A stretch of 64,000 nucleotides of DNA from Tsukamurella sp040611135 (GTDB taxonomy: Bacteria > Actinomycetota > Actinomycetes > Mycobacteriales > Mycobacteriaceae): assembly GCF_040611135.1 (NCBI RefSeq), contig NZ_JBEXNL010000004.1, positions 1 to 64,000 of the forward strand, in the 5' to 3' direction. The notes below the pieces were generated by a model. It was given only the letters and a program-made list of their open reading frames with translations. It made no database searches and was not told where the DNA came from. Position 1 is the first letter of the stretch. Every line of letters begins with the position of its first letter. Shown in pieces: positions 59,714 through 64,000 of the stretch. A program made the translations under genes and the position numbers.

Positions 59714-60367
59714 ATGGCCCTGGCCCGCAAGGCCGGACCCCGGCAGGAGTCGCAGCCCCAGGCTGCGTACGCCACGTTCGACGATGAGGGTGCCGCGCAG
59801 GCCGCGGGCACGGCCGCGTTCGACGCGTCCGGCGATCGCTCCGACATGCCCTCCTGGGACGAGCTCGTCCGCGAACACGCCGACCGGGTGTACCGCCTGG
59901 CCTACCGTCTCTCCGGCAACGCGCAGGACGCGGAGGATCTCACACAGGAGACCTTCATCCGGGTGTTCCGCAGCCTGCAGAACTACGAGGCGGGCACCTT
60001 CGAGGGCTGGCTCCACCGCATCACGACGAACCTCTTCCTCGACATGGTCCGCCGCCGCAACCGCATCCGCATGGAGGCGCTGCCGGAGGACTACGAGCGC
60101 GTGCCGTCGTCCGACCCGGACCCCGGGCAGATCTACGCGGACGCCAACCTCGGCCCGCAGCTGCAGACCGCGCTGGACGCTCTGGCGCCGGAGTTCCGCG
60201 CCGCCGTCGTGCTCGCGGACATCGAGGGCCTGAGCTACGAAGAGGTCGCGACCACCCTGGGTGTGAAGCTCGGCACGGTGCGCTCGCGCATCCATCGCGG
60301 CCGCAAGTCCATCCGCGAGGCACTGGCCAATCAGGGCCTGACCAGCAGCGCGGCGCTCGCGTACTGA
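59714..60367 (+). CDS. sigE: ECF RNA polymerase sigma factor SigE
   Basis: A 217-residue ECF sigma factor that drives the envelope-stress response. Region 2 is WDELVREHADRVYRLAYRLS with NAQDAEDLTQETFIRVFRSL, and GWLHRITTNLFLDMVRRRNR; region 4 is FRAAVVLADIEGLSYEEVAT with LGVKLGTVRSRIHRGRKSIR. Preceded by GAGGAGG. The first 60 residues are variable and mycobacterial sigE has several starts, so an internal ATG (MPSWDELV) is possible too. The block sigE-rseA-htrA-tatB is conserved in this order. Confidence 0.95.
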   Translation: MALARKAGPRQESQPQAAYATFDDEGAAQAAGTAAFDASGDRSDMPSWDELVREHADRVYRLAYRLSGNAQDAEDLTQETFIRVFRSLQNYEAGTFEGWLHRITTNLFLDMVRRRNRIRMEALPEDYERVPSSDPDPGQIYADANLGPQLQTALDALAPEFRAAVVLADIEGLSYEEVATTLGVKLGTVRSRIHRGRKSIREALANQGLTSSAALAY

Positions 60368-60478
60368 GTGCCCGGCACGGCACCGTCGGGAACCGCCGAA
60401 CGGACTCGATCCGGTGAACCCGTGAGTGCAGGTACTGTGGCGGTAGGCCGGTCGGCCGGAGTAGAGGAGGGGAGCGGC

Positions 60479-60853
60479 GTGGAGCACCTCAGTGGCAGTT
60501 TCAAGCGCGCGTTCGCCCGCCGCCCCGGCGAGTTCTCGTCCACGGAGCACCTGGCGTACGAGGCCGTCGTCGCCTACGTCGACGGTGAGCTCCGCATGAA
60601 TGCGCACCTGCGTGCCGGAACGCACATCGCGGAGTGCCCCGTGTGCGCCTCGGAGGTGGACGCGCAGCGGCAGGTCCGTGCCGCGCTCCGCGAGTCCGGC
60701 GAGATCACCGTCCCGCACCGGTTGCTGGGCCAGCTCGCGCAGATCCCCACCGAGTGCCACGGTGCCCCGTTCGAGGGCTTCCCCACGTTCCAGCCCGAGT
60801 CATCGCGACGCGACGCGCGCAACAAGCGCGGTCGGCGGCGGAACGCTCGGTAG
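60479..60853 (+). CDS. rseA: Anti-sigma-E factor RseA (ZAS family)
   Basis: A 124-residue zinc anti-sigma factor. HIAECPVCASEV gives the H49-x3-C53-x2-C56 motif that holds zinc, and VVAYVDGELRMNAHLRAGTH is the helix that binds SigE. It is the regulator that in M. tuberculosis is phosphorylated by PknB and degraded by ClpC1P2. GTG 60479 follows GAGGGGAG; the gap from sigE (111 bp) and the upstream in-frame codons without homology support this start. The basic C-terminus ends 9 bp before htrA. Confidence 0.9.
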   Translation: MEHLSGSFKRAFARRPGEFSSTEHLAYEAVVAYVDGELRMNAHLRAGTHIAECPVCASEVDAQRQVRAALRESGEITVPHRLLGQLAQIPTECHGAPFEGFPTFQPESSRRDARNKRGRRRNAR

Positions 60854-60862
60854 ATTCGACTC

Positions 60863-62332
<1,470 letters not shown>

Positions 62333-62380
62333 GTCGGCTGCGCCGTGCGCGTGGTCCTGAGCTTCCCGTAGCATGGCGGG

Positions 62381-62851
62381 GTGTTCAGCAATCTCGGCAT
62401 GGGGGAGATCCTCATGCTGGTCGTCGTGGGTCTGGTGATCCTGGGGCCGGAGCGGCTTCCCGGGGCGGTCAACTGGTTCTTCACGGCCCTGCGGCAGGTG
62501 CGCGACTACGCCACCGGCGCCACGCAGCAGCTCAAGGACGAGATGGGCGGCGATTTCGACGCGATCCGCGAGCCCCTCCAGCAGATCCAGAACCTGCGTG
62601 GGATGACGCCCACCGCCATCGTCACCAAGCACCTCCTGAACGGCGACGACACCGTCATCCGCGAGATGACCGACCAGGTGCGCTCCACCGCCGACTCGCT
62701 CAACCTCCGCAAGGTGGTCGACGGTGCCGGCCCATCCGCCGCGGTGTCGGCACCGCTCGAGGTGCCCGCCGGGCCGGTCCCGACGATGCCGCGGATGCAC
62801 AAGCCGTTGCCCCCGGAGGAGCGACCGCCGTTCGATCCCGACGCCACGTAG
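62381..62851 (+). CDS. tatB: Sec-independent translocase subunit TatB
   Basis: A 156-residue TatB. FSNLGMGEILMLVVVGLVIL with GPERLPGAVNW is the membrane helix with the hinge (G-P-E-R-L-P), followed by the amphipathic helix FFTALRQVRDYATGATQQLK and a long acidic helical region. The C-terminal part is proline-rich. Together with TatA/TatC elsewhere it exports folded proteins. GTG 62381; last gene of the SigE block before the repeat array. Confidence 0.93.
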   Translation: MFSNLGMGEILMLVVVGLVILGPERLPGAVNWFFTALRQVRDYATGATQQLKDEMGGDFDAIREPLQQIQNLRGMTPTAIVTKHLLNGDDTVIREMTDQVRSTADSLNLRKVVDGAGPSAAVSAPLEVPAGPVPTMPRMHKPLPPEERPPFDPDAT

Positions 62852-62858
62852 TAGAGGG

Positions 62859-62959
62859 TTCGGCAGCGTGCTGCCGAAGTTCTTCAGCGCCGCCAGTCCT
62901 CGGCAGCGTTGGCGAGGATCGGCAGCGCCAGTGAGGTTTTCGGCAGCGTGTTGATGCCA
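62859..62959 (+). repeat. Five-unit repeat array, about 20-bp period, before AbiEi/DUF559 copy 2
   Basis: TCGGCAGCG starts at 62860, 62900, 62919 and 62940, with a degenerate copy (TTCAGCGCCG) near 62883, so units recur every 19-21 bp with variable tails. The first unit is also a perfect hairpin (TTCGGCAG-CGTG-CTGCCGAA, 62859-62878) next to the tatB stop and may end that transcript. Confidence 0.78.
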
Positions 62960-62999
62960 CACCGCGAGGAATCATGGCTCGCCTGTGGAAAGCCGCGAA

Positions 63000-63054
63000 C
63001 CTGTGGATGAACGCCCTCGCCGGCGTTCCCGGTCGCCGCGGGTGGGGTTCACTG
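63000..63054 (+). promoter_or_regulatory. Conserved promoter-like boxes of AbiEi/DUF559 copy 2
   Basis: CCTGTGGATGAAC (63000-63012) and GTTCACTG (63047-63054) lie at the same distances from the ATG (60 and 5 bp) as before copy 1, while the DNA between differs. Confidence 0.5.
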
Positions 63055-63059
63055 AGCGC

Positions 63060-63980
63060 ATGGGGGAGATGTGGACCAGACAGCAGCTCAGGGCGATGGG
63101 ATGGAGCGACGCGCGGATAGCTCGTGCGAAGGACGAGGAGCTGACGCGGCTCGCACACGGCGTCTACGGTGTCCGGGACTCCGATGCACCCCGGTGGGTC
63201 AGGGATCGCGACCGGATTCTCGCGGCGGCGCTGACCTGCGACGCCGTCGTCAGCCACGAGAGCGCCGCGGTTCTGCACGGCATCCCGTTCCTACGCCCCG
63301 ACCGCGAGTACGTGCACTTCACGATCGACCGCAAGAGCGGCGGTTGGAAGCGGCGCGCGCAGCACGTGCACGCCCGCCCACTGCCCGCCGGTCAGATCAC
63401 GGTCCTCGACGGTGTGCGGGTCACCTCGCGGTGCCGCACAGCGGTGGATACGGCGATGTCGGGTGGACTCGAGCGCGGGGTGTGCGCGTTCGACGCGGTC
63501 CGCTTCGTGCCGCGGTACCCGACGCCGGATGATCCGGAACCGATTCCCCTCGCGGAGCTGGAGCAATGCCTCGGATACTTGGCCCACTGCAGGGGCGCGG
63601 CCATCGCTCGTGAATCGCTCGGGCTGTCGGTCACCTGCAGTGGATCCCCCGGCGAGTCCTTGTCCCGCATGCAGATCCTCAGCGCGCGACTGCCGACGCC
63701 CCGGCTGCAGACTCCGTTCGTCCTCGAAGAGGAACTCTTCTTCGCGGACTTCGACTGGGGCGCGGTGACCGGCGAGTTCGACGGCCGGTCGAAGTACGGG
63801 GACGAACCGGAGGAGATCGATGCCGCGCTCGCCGAGGAGAAGCGCCGGCACGAACTGTTCGCAGCCGCCGGGATCGAGGTGGTCCGGTGGCGCTGGCGCG
63901 TGCTGAACACGACCGGCGGACTTCGTCGACTCCTGCTGCCCGCTCTCACCCGCGGCGGCGTGATCGTCGCGAGCGCATGA
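63060..63980 (+). CDS. AbiEi-antitoxin-like protein with DUF559/Vsr-type endonuclease fold, copy 2
   Basis: A 306-residue paralogue of the protein at 46146-47066, same length, clearly related all along: VVSHESAAVLHGIPFLRPDR, VLDGVRVTSRCRTAVDTAMS, LERGVCAFDAVRFVPRYPTP, PGESLSRMQILSARLPTPRL, VTGEFDGRSKYGDEPEE, and HELFAAAGIEVVRWRWRVLN. The N-terminal third is an AbiEi-like winged helix and the C-terminal third a DUF559-like nuclease fold. The N-terminus MGEMWTRQQLRAMGWSDARI is more divergent. It follows the tatB gene where mrp is found in M. tuberculosis. No toxin partner is seen before the window ends (the remaining 20 bp are blank). Confidence 0.75.
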   Translation: MGEMWTRQQLRAMGWSDARIARAKDEELTRLAHGVYGVRDSDAPRWVRDRDRILAAALTCDAVVSHESAAVLHGIPFLRPDREYVHFTIDRKSGGWKRRAQHVHARPLPAGQITVLDGVRVTSRCRTAVDTAMSGGLERGVCAFDAVRFVPRYPTPDDPEPIPLAELEQCLGYLAHCRGAAIARESLGLSVTCSGSPGESLSRMQILSARLPTPRLQTPFVLEEELFFADFDWGAVTGEFDGRSKYGDEPEEIDAALAEEKRRHELFAAAGIEVVRWRWRVLNTTGGLRRLLLPALTRGGVIVASA

Positions 63981-64000
63981 TCCGTTCCGCGGAGGTTTCG

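Overview
The window is G+C-rich, densely coded actinobacterial DNA. Gene content and order point to a mycolic-acid bacterium (order Mycobacteriales). AccA3, AccD5 and AccE5 carboxylase subunits sit near a BirA ligase. An LCP cell-wall ligase, RmlD, a WbbL-type rhamnosyltransferase and a sugar-nucleotide pyrophosphorylase form the arabinogalactan-linker block. Much of 3-54 kb follows the Mycobacterium tuberculosis order glpD2 - lhr - accA3 - sseA - maf - accE5 - accD5 - birA - PH protein - gtrA - purK - purE - fadE25 - LCP - rmlD - wbbL - manB, and 58.8-62.9 kb follows Rv1220c - sigE - rseA - htrA - tatB. A Tsukamurella-like genome is my best guess, but the genus is an inference from order and composition, not a database match.

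Layout. 0-16 kb: enolase tail, aminotransferase, divergent glpK/glpD, META lipoprotein, DHA2 drug exporter, SRPBCC protein behind a KstR-like operator, dodecin, thioesterase, a frameshifted kinase-like gene, the giant helicase Lhr, an LGFP-repeat exported protein, an FMN reductase and a Phd/VapC toxin-antitoxin pair. 16-28.6 kb: accA3, then a long leftward operon in which SufE and SseA are embedded beside five condensation-fold (PapA-like) acyltransferases, one GT1 glycosyltransferase and one membrane protein; this looks like an uncharacterised acylated-glycolipid locus. 28.9-31.6 kb: a PknD-like kinase with a YVTN propeller and a small TA-like pair. 31.6-36.3 kb: maf, accE5, accD5, birA, PH protein and response regulator.

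36.3-44.1 kb is accessory. An AfsA-like butyrolactone synthase is followed, with a 4-nt overlap, by one open reading frame that joins a HAD phosphatase to a cytochrome P450, and then by an ArsR-type regulator. This block lies between a response regulator and a histidine kinase that may be partners. A two-gene Septu defence system (PtuA ATPase, PtuB HNH nuclease) lies between gtrA and purK. From 44.15 kb the core resumes (purK, purE, fadE25, LCP, rmlD, wbbL, manB-like), broken by an AbiEi/DUF559-type gene. 55-58.7 kb carries a proline-rich membrane protein, a kinase-like resistance protein and an AAA_14/DUF4143 ATPase. 58.8-62.9 kb is the SigE envelope-stress module, and a second AbiEi/DUF559 paralogue closes the window.

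Three things stand out beyond ordinary annotation. First, the AfsA plus HAD-P450 fusion signalling cluster. Second, accessory genes that each carry their own array of short direct repeats: a 23-bp period before the AAA_14 gene, a roughly 28-bp period after one AbiEi gene, and a roughly 20-bp period before the other. Third, a 9-mer (GCACCGTCG or its complement) that I counted by eye about 45 times, where roughly two are expected, and which is absent from the 36.1-44.6 kb accessory block. No rRNA, tRNA or classical CRISPR array was seen.
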